From: Candidatus Rokubacteria bacterium 13_1_40CM_68_15
Lineage (GTDB): Bacteria; Methylomirabilota; Methylomirabilia; Rokubacteriales; CSP1-6
Direction of reading: 5' to 3'
Assembly (NCBI GenBank): GCA_001917585.1
Contig: MNEG01000045.1
Coordinates: 1 to 32,581, forward strand
DNA length: 32,581 nt
In this document: piece after piece, positions 32,317 to 32,581 of the stretch
Numbering within the stretch: position 1 is the stretch's first letter
Layout: the number at the start of each line of letters is the position of its first letter
The notes under the pieces: model-generated
Told to the model about the DNA's origin: nothing
Databases searched by the model: none
What the model saw: only the letters and a program-made list of their open reading frames with translations
Made by a program: the position numbers and the translations under genes

Positions 32317-32581
32317 TCACAGGCCGAGGTAGGCGCGACGGACGTGCTCGTTACCGAGCAGCTCCTCGCTGCTGCCGACCAGCGCTACGCTCCCGTTCTC
32401 GACCACGTAACCGCGGCGGGAGAGTGCCAGCGCCTGGCGCGTGTTCTGCTCGACCAGCAACACGGTCGTCCCGGCGCGATTGATCTCGGCGATAGTGTGG
32501 AAGATGTCCTTGACGATCAACGGGGCCAGGCCGAGCGAAGGCTCGTCCAGCATCAAGAGCTTGGGCAGCGTCATGAGCGCG
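32317..32581 (-). CDS. livF: Branched-chain amino-acid ABC transporter ATPase, C-terminal part (LivF-like), runs off the window
   Basis: The last 87 or so residues of an ABC ATPase. It has Walker B KLLMLDEPSLGLAP, the characteristic LivF extension after the switch region (TVLLVEQNTRQALALS, with Gln-Asn replacing the usual His) and the C-terminal LGNEHVRRAYLGL. The frame is open to the window edge, so the 5' part with Walker A lies beyond 32581. LivF works with LivG, LivH, LivM and a binding protein to import amino acids or similar acids. It converges with importer 3 and is probably a separate operon. Confidence 0.85.
   Translation of the reverse strand, partial: ALMTLPKLLMLDEPSLGLAPLIVKDIFHTIAEINRAGTTVLLVEQNTRQALALSRRGYVVENGSVALVGSSEELLGNEHVRRAYLGL

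Overview
This is a GC-rich (roughly two-thirds G+C by eye) bacterial chromosome fragment. It is densely packed, and start and stop codons overlap at most junctions. The gene mix is several NitT/TauT-type ABC importers, IclR regulators, short-chain dehydrogenases, CoA ligases, an amidohydrolase and the edge of a branched-chain amino-acid importer. That mix resembles uncultivated soil or subsurface lineages such as Rokubacteria/Methylomirabilota or some proteobacteria. The assignment is inference; no marker gene is present. No tRNA, rRNA, CRISPR array or transposase gene was recognised.

Layout. (1) 1-2447 is a sparse accessory zone: a zinc-finger-like reading frame with no start, three overlapping small minus-strand genes of unknown function, a gene remnant and a small two-helix membrane protein. 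(2) 2448-4278 (minus) is a TetR > DUF1330 > DoxX > SnoaL-like operon with a clear promoter and palindrome. (3) 4801-14837 (plus) is an operon of ten genes: IclR regulator, two SDRs (the first frameshifted), a carboxyltransferase of the oxaloacetate decarboxylase/pyruvate carboxylase type (CT1), a LarA-like protein, a binding protein, permease and ATPase of an ABC importer, a second carboxyltransferase (CT2) and a third SDR. (4) 14879-28703 (minus) is a convergent operon of thirteen genes, in transcription order: IclR, CMD-family protein, AMP-forming CoA ligase, amidohydrolase, biotin carrier protein, biotin carboxylase, third carboxyltransferase (CT3), DUF35 zinc-ribbon/OB protein, thiolase-like protein, ADP-forming acyl-CoA synthetase, then a second ABC importer (Tat-type binding protein, permease, ATPase). 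(5) 28766-32276 (plus), divergent from the second IclR gene, is a third ABC importer: permease, ATPase, permease and a binding protein broken by a frameshift or deletion. (6) 32317-32581 is the 3' end of a livF-like ATPase on the minus strand.

How it may work together (inference). The importers bring in small organic anions. Biotin carboxylase and the carrier protein form carboxybiotin, and one or more of the three carboxyltransferases use it on a keto-acid- or ketone-like substrate. CoA ligases, the thiolase-like/DUF35 pair, the dehydrogenases and the amidohydrolase would process the product. Only one carboxylase/carrier pair exists for three carboxyltransferases, so CT1 and CT2 either borrow it in trans or have another partner elsewhere. 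The two large operons converge on a 41-base gap (14838-14878) that holds only a weak GC-rich inverted repeat. Several enzymes lack textbook active-site residues: the CT3 metal-ligand His, the LarA-like Lys and His, the thiolase-like Cys residues and the CoA-ligase Lys. The locus is therefore probably not a standard carboxylation pathway.
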